Assembly: GCA_005888335.1 (NCBI GenBank)
Contig: VAWY01000148.1
Location: 1 to 20,743 of the forward strand
Length of the DNA: 20,743 nucleotides
Direction of reading: 5' to 3'
Source: Actinomycetota bacterium
GTDB taxonomy: Bacteria; Actinomycetota; Thermoleophilia; Solirubrobacterales; Solirubrobacteraceae
The position numbers and the translations under genes are program-made. The notes below the pieces were generated by a model. It was not told where the DNA came from and did not search any database. It saw nothing but the letters and a program-made list of their open reading frames with translations. Below, piece after piece: positions 14,772 to 20,743 of the stretch. Every line of letters starts with the position of its first letter. Positions within the stretch are counted from its first letter, which is position 1.

Positions 14772-14790
14772 CCGGTGTCTTTGACACCGG
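14772..14790 (+). terminator. Perfect 8-bp stem-loop between the PucR-type and TSP3 genes
   Basis: CCGGTGTC (14772-14779) pairs with GACACCGG (14783-14790) around TTT, starting 23 nt after the upstream stop. It is followed by CGAAAAGTTG, not a T tract. It could end the regulator transcript, or be the first of several small stems (also 14791-14804 and 14807-14827) in a leader of the TSP3 gene. Confidence 0.45.
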
Positions 14791-14837
14791 CGAAAAGTTG
14801 TTCGCACCAGGGCTTTACTTGTCCTGGCGACCTGCCG

Positions 14838-14852
14838 ATGCTTGAACCGTGA
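14838..14852 (+). other. Possible four-codon leader ORF overlapping the TSP3 start
   Basis: ATG CTT GAA CCG TGA runs directly into the GTG start at 14849 as a GTGA overlap. The same GTGA/ATGA coupling is used at six gene junctions in the window. It may be coincidence; no Shine-Dalgarno is visible for either start. Confidence 0.25.
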
Positions 14853-16291
14853 AGTTGTTCCCCCACGGACGGGAGAGCCGTGCCCACGGTGTCGGCTGGC
14901 TCGGTGCTGGCCGTGTTCTCGCCGGTGTTGCGACGGCCCTTTTCCTGATTGCGCTCGGGCTCGCGGGCCTGCGCTCGGACGTCCTGGGGATGCGTCAGTG
15001 GCCCGGAATCGCCGACGAGGCGGCCCGCACGCAGCTCGTTCCGGATCGCGTTCCGCTCGTCACGCCGGGCGGGCACACGGTCGTGGTGACAACGCGCGGC
15101 GGGCGCATCGAGCGCGTCGAGGGGCCGTCGGCTCCGCAGCCGACCTCGCCCTCCGCCAACGCGACGCCCCTGCCGACGGCCGGGGGCGGCATCTCCGCCA
15201 CGGGCGGCAGCCACGATCAGATCGTCACCGTGCCCGGGGACGACCAGGCCGTCGCACCGCGGCCCGCCGCGCCCGCTGAGCCCGACGCCGACGGCGACGG
15301 GCTCTCCGACGCCGCTGAGCTGCGGCTGGGCACCGATCCGCACAACCGCGACACCGACGGCGACGGTCTTCCCGACGGCTGGGAGGTCCGCTTCGGGCTC
15401 AACCCGCGCCTCGACCTCGACGCGGTGCGCGACCCCGACCGCGACGGCGTCGACAACCGCAACGAGTTCCTCGTCCGGTCCAACCCGCGCGCGGCGGACA
15501 CCAACAACGACGGCGTGATCGACGGCCGCGACGACCCGGACGGCGACGGGATCCCGACCGCCGTCGAGCAGCAGCTCGGCCTCGACCCCGCTCGCACCGA
15601 CACGCCGGAGGGCCTGCGCGAGCCGGTCAACGGCACGCGCGTGATCGACTCGCCCGGTCCGACGGCCGACGTCATCGAGGCCGCGCAGAAGACGGGCGCC
15701 GCGCCCGTGGCGCCGCCCGCCAGCACCGACGGCGCGCTGGACTCCGACGGCGACGGCCTGCCCAACGCGCTCGAGATCCAGATGGGCCTCGACCCCGCCT
15801 CGCCGACGACCGCGGGCGTGAGCGACGCCGCGGCCGACGCCGACGGCGACGGGCTCCCGAACGCGCTCGAGGTGGTCCTCGGGCTCGACCCGACGAAGGC
15901 CGACACCGACGGCGACGGCATTCCGGACAACCGCGAGGACTCCGACGGCGACGGCCTGCCGAACGGGCTCGAGCTGACGTTGCGGCTCAACCCCGCCAAG
16001 GCCGACACCGACGGCGACGGCACGCTCGACGGCGACGTCGACAGCGACGCCGACGGCATGTCCAACGCGGCGGAGCTGGCCGCGGGGCGCGACCCGGCCA
16101 CGCCGGACCCGGCGCCGGTCACCGCGACCGAGCCGCCGCCGGCCGCCGAGCCGCAGCCCGCCCCGCCGGCCGACGCGACGACGCCTCCGGCGGACACGAC
16201 GCCGCCCGCCCCGCCGGCCGACGCGACGACGCCTCCGGCGGAGACCACGCCCGCGCCGCCGCCCGCGGACGCGACGACGCCGAGCCCGTAG
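14849..16291 (+). CDS. Membrane-anchored TSP3/EF-hand-like calcium repeat protein
   Basis: The 480-aa product has a single N-terminal membrane segment (about 19-42, LGAGRVLAGVATALFLIALG). A spacer (45-143) follows, then a TSP3-type region (145-418) with about ten DxDGDGxxD/N loops such as DADGDGLSD (146-154), DTDGDGLPD, DGDGIP, DSDGDGLPNALE and DTDGDGIPD, each followed by helices like ALEIQMGLDP. These loops bind calcium in thrombospondin-type repeats. The C-terminus (420-480) is Pro/Ala/Thr-rich with near-perfect repeats of PPADATTPPA, suited to spanning the cell wall. No sortase motif or enzyme domain is present. The GTG start follows a structured gap. It is the second calcium-repeat surface protein in the window. 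Confidence 0.83.
   Translation: MKLFPHGRESRAHGVGWLGAGRVLAGVATALFLIALGLAGLRSDVLGMRQWPGIADEAARTQLVPDRVPLVTPGGHTVVVTTRGGRIERVEGPSAPQPTSPSANATPLPTAGGGISATGGSHDQIVTVPGDDQAVAPRPAAPAEPDADGDGLSDAAELRLGTDPHNRDTDGDGLPDGWEVRFGLNPRLDLDAVRDPDRDGVDNRNEFLVRSNPRAADTNNDGVIDGRDDPDGDGIPTAVEQQLGLDPARTDTPEGLREPVNGTRVIDSPGPTADVIEAAQKTGAAPVAPPASTDGALDSDGDGLPNALEIQMGLDPASPTTAGVSDAAADADGDGLPNALEVVLGLDPTKADTDGDGIPDNREDSDGDGLPNGLELTLRLNPAKADTDGDGTLDGDVDSDADGMSNAAELAAGRDPATPDPAPVTATEPPPAAEPQPAPPADATTPPADTTPPAPPADATTPPAETTPAPPPADATTPSP
16156..16242 (+). repeat. 39-bp perfect direct repeat in the TSP3 gene tail
   Basis: Bases 16156-16194 and 16204-16242 are identical over 39 nt at a 48-bp period, encoding the repeated PAPPADATTPPA tail. 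A third, shorter copy (GACGCGACGACGCC) follows near 16267-16280. Such repeats favour slippage, so length may vary between strains. The period is a multiple of three, so gain or loss would keep the frame. Confidence 0.85.
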
Positions 16292-16378
16292 CGGCCCGGC
16301 AGGGACGCCGCCGCGGCCCGCGCCCTCGCGCCTCGCCCTTCGCCGCCGCGCGGGCTCCCGCCGGCCGAGCCGAGCACC

Positions 16379-16384
16379 TAGGAT
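16379..16384 (+). promoter_or_regulatory. -10 element of the MTAP-DUF2064-zinc ribbon operon
   Basis: TAGGAT ends 11 nt before the ATG at 16396. No -35 match is convincing. The upstream gap (16292-16378) is GC-rich with only weak inverted repeats. The promoter call is inference from position. Confidence 0.4.
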
Positions 16385-16395
16385 TGCGCGCTCGG

Positions 16396-17193
16396 ATGAG
16401 CTGCCGCCTGGGGATCATCACCGGCTCCGGCACGTACAGCCTCGGCGGCTTCGAGTCCGTCGCCCCGCGCGACGTGCAGACGCCCTTCGGGACCGCGCAC
16501 GTCAACACCGGTCATCTCTCGGGCATGGACGTCGTGCACGTCTCGCGCCACCTCGAGGGCCACCGGCGGCTGTCGTCCCACGTCACGCACCAGGCGAACA
16601 TCAGCGCGCTCATGCAGCTGCGGGTCGACGCCGTCCTCGCCGTCACCGTCTGCGGCGCGTGCGACGTGTCGGTCGAGCTCGGCTCGCTGATCGTCTTCGA
16701 CGACCTGCACTTCCTGGCCAACCGGCTGCCCGACGGCTCGCTGTGCACGCTGCACACCGAGCCCGGCAAGCCCGGGCGCGGGCACTGGATCTACGACCGC
16801 CCGTTCTCCGAGCCGCTGCGCGCGGCGCTGCTCGACGCGGCCAACGAGATCGGCCACACCGTGCGCGACGGCGGCTGCTACGGGCACGTCGACGGGCCTC
16901 GCTTCAACACGCGGGCGGAGATCCGGTCGCTGCAGGCCGCGGGCGTCACCGCGGTGTCGCAGACGGCGGGACCCGAGACCGTGCTCTGCGGTGAGGCCGA
17001 GCTGCCCTACGCGCTGCTCGGCTACGCGACCGACTACGCCAACGGCGTCTCGGCGGAGCCGACCCCGGTCGACGAGCTCGTGCGGCTGATCGGCGCGAGC
17101 GGCGGCGTCTTCGCGCGCGTGCTCGCCGCGGCCGCCGCGCGGATCGACCGCTCGGCCCTGGAGCCCGTTGGCACCCACTTCCGCTTCAACTGA
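16396..17193 (+). CDS. Methylthioadenosine/purine nucleoside phosphorylase family protein
   Basis: These enzymes cleave 5'-methylthioadenosine or related nucleosides with phosphate in purine salvage. The 265-aa product shows GIITGSGTY (6-14, phosphate-binding GSG), VQTPFGTAHV (27-36), SRHLEGHRR (50-58, RH-xxH), HQANISALMQL (65-75), CYGHVDGPRFNTRAEI (161-176) and QTAGPETVLCGEAELPYALLGYATDYANGV (189-218). The last block replaces the usual MTxMPEA with QTAGPE, and the adenine-recognising NPDA region reads as TDYAN. MTAP, MTI phosphorylase or a related specificity cannot be separated from sequence alone. The ATG at 16396 follows a TAGGAT box; a TTG at 16384 is an unlikely alternative. The next gene starts 1 nt after its stop. 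Confidence 0.85.
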   Translation: MSCRLGIITGSGTYSLGGFESVAPRDVQTPFGTAHVNTGHLSGMDVVHVSRHLEGHRRLSSHVTHQANISALMQLRVDAVLAVTVCGACDVSVELGSLIVFDDLHFLANRLPDGSLCTLHTEPGKPGRGHWIYDRPFSEPLRAALLDAANEIGHTVRDGGCYGHVDGPRFNTRAEIRSLQAAGVTAVSQTAGPETVLCGEAELPYALLGYATDYANGVSAEPTPVDELVRLIGASGGVFARVLAAAAARIDRSALEPVGTHFRFN

Positions 17194-17194
17194 G

Positions 17195-17830
17195 ATGGCC
17201 GTCGTGGTCATGGCCGACGCGCCGCGGGCGGGCATGGTCAAGCCGCGCCTCGAGCCCGTGCTCGGCGCCGAGGGCTGCGCGCGCCTGCAGCGCGCGCTGA
17301 TCGCCCGCACGGCCCAGTGGGCGGCCGCGAGCGGCGAGCCGTACGTCGCCTACGCGCCGGCGGACGCGCGCGAGGAGGTCGCTGCGCTCGCCCCGGCGGG
17401 CTCGCGGCTGTTCGCGCAGGTCGACGGCCATCACGGCGAGCGGTTCGCCGCGGCGTTCGCGCACGTGTGCGAAGAACACGCCGGGCCGGTCGTCGTGGTC
17501 GGCACCGGCCACCCCGCGCTGAACGAGCGCCACGCGTGGGGCGCGCGCGACGACCTGCGCGAGGGGGTCGACGTGACGCTCGGGCCGGCGACAGCGGGCG
17601 GCTACTACCTGCTCGGGGCGCGCCGCTATCACCCGGCGCTGTTCGCCATCGACGCCGCGGCGTGGGGCGGCCCCGACGTCATGACGCTGACGCTGCGCGC
17701 GGTCTTCGACGCCGGGCTGAGCGTTGGCTGGCTGCGCTCGGAGCGCGAGCTCGACACGCCCGGCGACGTCGCGGCGCTGCTCGCCGATCCCTGCACGCCG
17801 GCCGAGATCCGGGAGGCGCTCGGCCGATGA
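17195..17830 (+). CDS. DUF2064 / TIGR04282-like nucleotidyl-sugar transferase fold, atypical active site
   Basis: The 211-aa product resembles the MobA/CofC-like DUF2064 family. Evidence is AVVVMADAPRAGMVKPRLEPVLG (2-24, matching the family VPGxVKTRLxPxLG), GPATAGGYYLLG (130-141) and ELDTPGDV (185-192). The family normally has GSDCP and GPAEDGGYW; here these read GTGHP (103-107) and GPATAGGYY, so the likely metal-binding aspartate is lost, as are the ED residues. Activity is doubtful or altered. It starts 1 nt after the MTAP-family stop and overlaps the next gene as ATGA, so the three are co-expressed. Substrate unknown. Confidence 0.75.
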   Translation: MAVVVMADAPRAGMVKPRLEPVLGAEGCARLQRALIARTAQWAAASGEPYVAYAPADAREEVAALAPAGSRLFAQVDGHHGERFAAAFAHVCEEHAGPVVVVGTGHPALNERHAWGARDDLREGVDVTLGPATAGGYYLLGARRYHPALFAIDAAAWGGPDVMTLTLRAVFDAGLSVGWLRSERELDTPGDVAALLADPCTPAEIREALGR

Positions 17831-18081
17831 GCGCCGAGCCCTGCCCCCAATGCGGGAGCCTCGACGCGCCCGTACGCGGCCGCTGTCCGCAGTGCGGGCA
17901 CGTGCGCGAGCCGTCGGACGCGGCGCCCCTGATCCCCCAGCCGATCGCGGTCGTCCTCGCGCTCGGTCTGCTGGTCGGGCTCGTCGTGCTCGCCATCGCC
18001 GGCCAGGTCGCGATCGCGGGCATCGCACTGGTCGTCCTGCTGCTGTTGGTCTTGGCGTTGTTCGGCGGCGGACTGTGGTGA
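17827..18081 (+). CDS. Small zinc-ribbon membrane protein of unknown function
   Basis: The 84-aa product begins with a double CxxC zinc ribbon: CPQCG (6-10) and CPQCG (20-24). A short polar stretch follows, then two hydrophobic segments (about 40-59, IAVVLALGLLVGLVVLAIAG, and about 62-79, VAIAGIALVVLLLLVLAL). This zinc_ribbon plus membrane-hairpin layout is common among uncharacterised actinobacterial proteins. It is coupled to the DUF2064-like gene by ATGA. I cannot assign a function. Confidence 0.8.
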   Translation: MSAEPCPQCGSLDAPVRGRCPQCGHVREPSDAAPLIPQPIAVVLALGLLVGLVVLAIAGQVAIAGIALVVLLLLVLALFGGGLW

Positions 18082-18102
18082 GCGGCGGGCCGCGACCGCT
18101 CA
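18079..18102 (+). terminator. Possible terminator hairpin at the end of the zinc-ribbon gene
   Basis: TGAGCGG (18079-18085, starting at the stop codon) pairs with CCGCTCA (18096-18102) around a 10-nt GC-rich loop. There is no T tract. It would separate the three-gene operon from the receiver-protein gene. Confidence 0.35.
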
Positions 18103-18112
18103 GCGACCCTGC

Positions 18113-18124
18113 CCACTTAAGTGG
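18113..18124. promoter_or_regulatory. 12-bp perfect palindrome upstream of the receiver-protein gene
   Basis: CCACTTAAGTGG is self-complementary over 12 bp, with an AT centre in very GC-rich DNA, and ends 16 nt before the ATG at 18141. TTAAGT (18117-18122) inside it could serve as a -10, which would make it an operator over a promoter. GGCGAGG just before the ATG (18131-18137) is a possible ribosome-binding site at short spacing. Confidence 0.45.
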
Positions 18125-18140
18125 CATCCTGGCGAGGTCC

Positions 18141-18524
18141 ATGACGACCGCCCCTCGGGTCCTGATCTGCGACGACGCCCCGGGCTTCCGGCTCCTGACC
18201 CGGACCGTCCTCGCCGACGCGGGCTTCGACGTAGTGGGAGCCGCCGCCCACTGGGACGAAGCGATCAGCATGGCCACCGAGTTCCAGCCCGACGCGATCG
18301 TCCTCGACCTCTGGCTGCCGACGTTCGACCGCGACCAGGTCGCCCGCGTCCACGCGGCCGCCCCGAACGCGCTCCTCGCTGTCGTCAGCTCCCTGGCCAG
18401 CGACGAGGCCAGCCGCATGGTCGAGGGGATCGACGGCATCGGCCCGGTCATCTCCAAGCGCGACCCGCCCGACGCCATCGTCTCCGCGCTGCGCGACCGC
18501 CTCATGCTCCCGGGCGCCCCGTAG
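18141..18524 (+). CDS. Stand-alone response-regulator receiver domain protein
   Basis: The 127-aa product is a single CheY-like receiver domain with no output domain. It shows VLICDDAPGFR (7-17, acidic pair D11/D12), IVLDLWLP (53-60, phospho-acceptor D56), VVSSLAS (81-87, conserved Ser/Thr) and SKRDPP (105-110, conserved Lys106). Such proteins pass phosphate or bind partner proteins. No histidine kinase lies in the window, so the partner is unknown. It ends 18524, head-on against the HNH remnant on the other strand, and has a palindrome upstream. Confidence 0.88.
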   Translation: MTTAPRVLICDDAPGFRLLTRTVLADAGFDVVGAAAHWDEAISMATEFQPDAIVLDLWLPTFDRDQVARVHAAAPNALLAVVSSLASDEASRMVEGIDGIGPVISKRDPPDAIVSALRDRLMLPGAP

Positions 18525-18792
18525 CGCCTCCTCGCGCTGGTAGGCGCGTATCCACTTGCGGATCGCGTTGTCGGACACGCCGTACTTCCGGCCGACGGCG
18601 ACGTGGCTGCTCGCCTCGATCTCGCCGAGCAGCTGGTCGTACGGCGGCCTCTCGACGCGCCCATTTCCGGAGCACGGCATGTCCGCCGCCGCTCGGACAC
18701 ATGCCCAGGCTACGGAGCGCTTCAGCGAAGCTCCTCGACGAGGCAATCGCTGTGCGAGCTTCGGTTTCCGCGTATCGTGGCGGCACGAACAT
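18525..18792 (-). pseudogene. Internally deleted HNH endonuclease remnant (N- and C-terminal ends only)
   Basis: On the minus strand, 18792-18658 encodes RYAETEARTAIASSRSFAEA, then LRSLGMCPSGGGHAVLRKWA, the N-terminal module of a family of actinobacterial HNH endonucleases I recognise. From about 18659, in a different frame, the DNA encodes RVERPPYDQLLGEIEASSHV, then AVGRKYGVSDNAIRKWIRAY, the helix-turn-helix C-terminal module of the same family. The HNH core and zinc knuckles that normally lie between (roughly 100 residues or more) are gone. The junction is at about 18657-18660. Both ends keep clear coding similarity, so the deletion is probably recent. The element lies immediately downstream of tRNA-Gln. 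The left boundary is approximate. Family assignment is from memory. Confidence 0.75.
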
Positions 18793-18823
18793 AGGTTCGC
18801 ATCCGGACCAGACGGATCGTGAG

Positions 18824-18896
18824 CTGGGGAGGCAGGGATCGAACCCGCTCTTGTGGGACCAAAACCCACCGTGCTAGCCGCTTACACCACTCCCCA
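18824..18896 (-). tRNA. tRNA-Gln (anticodon UUG)
   Basis: On the minus strand the acceptor arms TGGGGAG and CTCCCCA pair fully. The D stem is GTGT/GCAC, and the anticodon stem GTGGG/CCCAC encloses the loop TTTTGGT with anticodon TTG. The T arm is GCGGG-TTCGATC-CCTGC with one G-U pair. The discriminator is G and CCA is not encoded. A 5' U is usual for tRNA-Gln. Confidence 0.95.
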
Positions 18897-18909
18897 CTTC
18901 GTCCGCCTC

Positions 18910-18915
18910 AGCCTA
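18910..18915 (-). promoter_or_regulatory. Possible -10 element of tRNA-Gln
   Basis: TAGGCT on the minus strand ends 13 nt before the tRNA 5' end. No -35 consensus was found. It shares the 18897-18991 gap with the divergent glmU promoter. Confidence 0.3.
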
Positions 18916-18977
18916 CGCGCCCGACTGTCCGCGTCCCGACCTCCGCCCTGGATGTCCGCCGCCCGCGATCGGCGTCC

Positions 18978-18983
18978 TACCAT
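18978..18983 (+). promoter_or_regulatory. -10 element of glmU
   Basis: TACCAT ends 8 nt before the glmU ATG at 18992, giving a nearly leaderless transcript. An out-of-frame ATG overlaps its end (18982). No -35 or Shine-Dalgarno is seen. Confidence 0.45.
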
Positions 18984-18991
18984 GGCCGCCC

Positions 18992-20356
18992 ATGCCCGCG
19001 CCGATCGCCGTGGTCCTCGCCGCCGGCCAGGGGACGCGCATGCGCTCCGAGACGCCGAAGATGCTGCACCCGATCTGCGGGCGCCCGATGGTGCTCTGGC
19101 CCGTCGCGGCGGCGCTGGAGGCCGGGGTCGGGAAGGTCGTCGTCGTCGGCGGCCCCGACCGCTCGCTCCAGGACGTCCTGCCCGACGGCGTCGAGCTCGC
19201 CGTCCAGACCGAGCCGCGCGGCACCGGCGACGCCGTCCGCGCCGCCGCCCCGCAGATGACCGACCCGGACGCCACGGTCCTCGTCCTCAACGGCGACGTG
19301 CCCCTCATCACCGCGCAGGCCCTGCGCGCCCTGCTCGAGGCGCACCAGAGCGCCGGCGCGCAGGCGACCGTCACCACGATGCTCCTCGACGACCCTTCGG
19401 GCTACGGGCGCGTCATCCGCGCCGAGGACGGCGCGATCGCCCGCATCGTGGAGACCAAGCACCCCGGCGACGCGACCGCCGACGAGCTTGCGGTGCGCGA
19501 GGTCAACGCCGGCGTCTACGCGTTCGCCGCCGGCGCGCTCGCCAACGCGCTCGAGCGCCTGACCGCCGACAACGCGCAGGGCGAGGAGTACCTGCCCGAC
19601 GCCCTCCTGCACCTCGACCCCGTGCGCGCCCACCTCGTGGACGACCCGTCGATCACCCTCGGCATCAACGACCGCGTCGACCTCGCCACCGTCACGCGCC
19701 TCGCCCAGGCGCGCATCCATGAGGCCCACCAGCTCGCCGGCGTCACGATCGTCCACCCGGCGAGCACCGTGATCGAGGCGGGCGTCGAGCTCGGCGCCGA
19801 CACGGTCGTCGAGCCGTTCACCAGCCTCAAGGGCGCCACCCGCGCCGGCGCGCGCTGCCGCATCGGCCCGCACACGACCGCCATCGACGCCACGCTCGGC
19901 GACGACGTCTCGGTCGTGCACTCCTACCTCGACGGGGCGACGCTGCACCGCGGCGCGACCGTCGGCCCCTTCGCCTACCTGCGCCCGGGCGCCGTCCTGC
20001 ACGAGCGCGCCAAGGCGGGCACGTTCGTCGAGATCAAGAACTCACAGATCGGGGAGGGGACCAAGGTGCCCCACCTCTCCTACATCGGCGACGCCGACGT
20101 CGGCCCGGGCACCAACCTCGGCGCGAGCACGATCACCGCCAACTACGACGGGCGGCGCAAGCACCGCACGACGATCGGCGCGCGCGTGCGCACGAGCGTC
20201 GACACGACGCTCGTCGCGCCCGTCACGATCGGCGACGACGCGTTCACCGGCGCGGGCTCCGTCATCACCGACGACGTGCCCCCCGGAGCGCTCGGCATCG
20301 CCCGCGAGCGGCAGACCAACATCGCAAACTACGCCGAAAAGCGGGCAAAGAAGTGA
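18992..20356 (+). CDS. glmU: Bifunctional GlcN-1-P acetyltransferase / GlcNAc-1-P uridyltransferase
   Basis: GlmU makes UDP-GlcNAc for peptidoglycan and other glycans. The 454-aa product has the N-terminal pyrophosphorylase domain with LAAGQGTRMRSETPK (9-23), TEPRGTGDAV (73-82) and NGDVPL (100-105). The C-terminal left-handed beta-helix acetyltransferase domain (from about 250) has RPGAVLHERAKAGTFVEIKN (331-350), VPHLSYIGDADVG with catalytic-type H361, and NYDG (384-387). Length is normal for the bifunctional enzyme. It is followed after 29 bp by prs, the usual actinobacterial neighbour, which has its own possible -10. Confidence 0.97.
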   Translation: MPAPIAVVLAAGQGTRMRSETPKMLHPICGRPMVLWPVAAALEAGVGKVVVVGGPDRSLQDVLPDGVELAVQTEPRGTGDAVRAAAPQMTDPDATVLVLNGDVPLITAQALRALLEAHQSAGAQATVTTMLLDDPSGYGRVIRAEDGAIARIVETKHPGDATADELAVREVNAGVYAFAAGALANALERLTADNAQGEEYLPDALLHLDPVRAHLVDDPSITLGINDRVDLATVTRLAQARIHEAHQLAGVTIVHPASTVIEAGVELGADTVVEPFTSLKGATRAGARCRIGPHTTAIDATLGDDVSVVHSYLDGATLHRGATVGPFAYLRPGAVLHERAKAGTFVEIKNSQIGEGTKVPHLSYIGDADVGPGTNLGASTITANYDGRRKHRTTIGARVRTSVDTTLVAPVTIGDDAFTGAGSVITDDVPPGALGIARERQTNIANYAEKRAKK

Positions 20357-20369
20357 CCGCCCCGCCGTC

Positions 20370-20375
20370 TACACT
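20370..20375 (+). promoter_or_regulatory. -10 element of prs
   Basis: TACACT ends 10 nt before the prs ATG at 20386, in the 29-bp glmU-prs gap. CGGAG (20381-20385) abuts the ATG, too close for a standard ribosome-binding site. Read-through from glmU is also likely. Confidence 0.4.
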
Positions 20376-20385
20376 CCGGGCGGAG

Positions 20386-20743
20386 ATGAGCCTCCTGGAA
20401 ACCCGCACTGCGCCGGCCACGTCCCTGCGCGTCGGCTACGAGAAGAAGCTGATGATCTTCTCGGGGCGGGCGAACCCGGAGCTGGGCGCCAAGATCGCCG
20501 ACAAGCTCGGCATCGCGCTCGGGCCGATCACGCTCAAGACGTTCTCCAACGGCGAGGTCTACTGCCGCTTCGACGAGTCGATCCGCGGCGCCGACGTCTT
20601 CCTCATCCAGCCCACGTGCGGCAACCCGGTGACCGGCGTCTCGGTCAACGACGCGGTCCAGGAGCTCATGCTCATGATCGACGCGGCCAAGGGCGCCAGC
20701 GCGCACCGCGTCATCGCCGTCACGCCGTGGTTCGGCTACAGCC
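20386..20743 (+). CDS. prs: Ribose-phosphate pyrophosphokinase, N-terminal part (runs off the right edge)
   Basis: PRPP synthetase transfers pyrophosphate from ATP to ribose-5-phosphate, feeding purine, pyrimidine, histidine and NAD synthesis. The visible 119 residues include LMIFSGRANPELGAKIADKLG, then FSNGEVYCRFDESIRGADVF, then LIQPTCGNPVTGVSVNDAVQ and RVIAVTPWFGYS, diagnostic N-terminal blocks of the family. The first about 20 residues (MSLLETRTAPATSLRVGYEK) are an N-terminal extension; a start nearer KKLMIFSG is possible but no better codon is seen. The rest, including the PRPP loop, is outside the window. Confidence 0.95.
   Translation, partial: MSLLETRTAPATSLRVGYEKKLMIFSGRANPELGAKIADKLGIALGPITLKTFSNGEVYCRFDESIRGADVFLIQPTCGNPVTGVSVNDAVQELMLMIDAAKGASAHRVIAVTPWFGYS

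Noticed and set aside
14781..14786. Perfect TTGACA upstream of the TSP3 gene as a -35
   Set aside because: No -10 lies 15-19 bp downstream (the nearest T/A-rich hexamer, TTTACT at 14814, is 27 bp away), and TTGACA forms part of a perfect hairpin.
15290..16100. Repeated GACACCGACGGCGACGG units as a DNA repeat or CRISPR-like array
   Set aside because: They are in-frame codons for calcium-binding DTDGDG loops at irregular spacing, with no unique spacers between identical repeats.

Overview
The window is a GC-rich chromosomal segment from an actinobacterium. Protein style and gene set point most to Thermoleophilia (Solirubrobacterales-like): RTX proteins with repeated DVENV modules, a ROK kinase with a spaced cysteine motif, and a decayed HNH endonuclease of a type I recall from that group. 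The taxonomic call is inference. The order metG-tatD-rsmA-ispE, with glmU-prs nearby, is the actinobacterial arrangement. I saw no prophage, IS element, CRISPR array or integron.

Layout. 1-576 (-) is the N-terminal part of glycyl-tRNA synthetase, divergent from a cysteine-less FmdB-like gene (609-905, +). FmdB converges, with overlapping stop codons, on a secreted 894-aa RTX-type calcium-binding protein (902-3586, -). An LCP cell-wall ligase (3736-4839, -) diverges from a ROK glucokinase and rsmI (4862-6666, +). A secreted LytM-like protein lacking its zinc ligands follows, then a frameshifted metG, tatD, rsmA, ispE, a DedA-PAP2 fusion and a 74-aa membrane protein. Next come a PucR-type regulator (13505-14749), a membrane-anchored TSP3-repeat protein (14849-16291), an MTA phosphorylase-family gene, a DUF2064 transferase-like gene and a zinc-ribbon membrane protein (16396-18081), a stand-alone receiver protein (18141-18524), an internally deleted HNH endonuclease remnant (-), tRNA-Gln(UUG) (-), glmU, and the start of prs at the right edge.

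How it works together. Much of the window serves translation (glyS, metG, rsmI, rsmA, tRNA-Gln) and the cell envelope (LCP, LytM-like, ispE, DedA-PAP2, glmU). ispE feeds isoprenoid and hence C55 carrier synthesis. The coupled DedA-PAP2 fusion combines a family containing C55-P translocases with a family containing C55-PP phosphatases. glmU makes UDP-GlcNAc, and LCP proteins use C55-linked polymers. Six gene junctions use 4-nt ATGA or GTGA overlaps, so translational coupling is the rule inside operons. At most transcription-unit heads a TANNNT hexamer ends 7-11 nt before the start codon and no Shine-Dalgarno is obvious, which suggests leaderless or nearly leaderless mRNAs.

Most notable points: the DedA-PAP2 fusion beside ispE; the inferred 79-nt deletion in metG, which should be essential; the LytM-like protein lacking all metal ligands; the FmdB without cysteines; the HNH remnant beside the tRNA; a bidirectional overlapping -10; and a terminator-like hairpin for one gene embedded in the coding end of its convergent neighbour.
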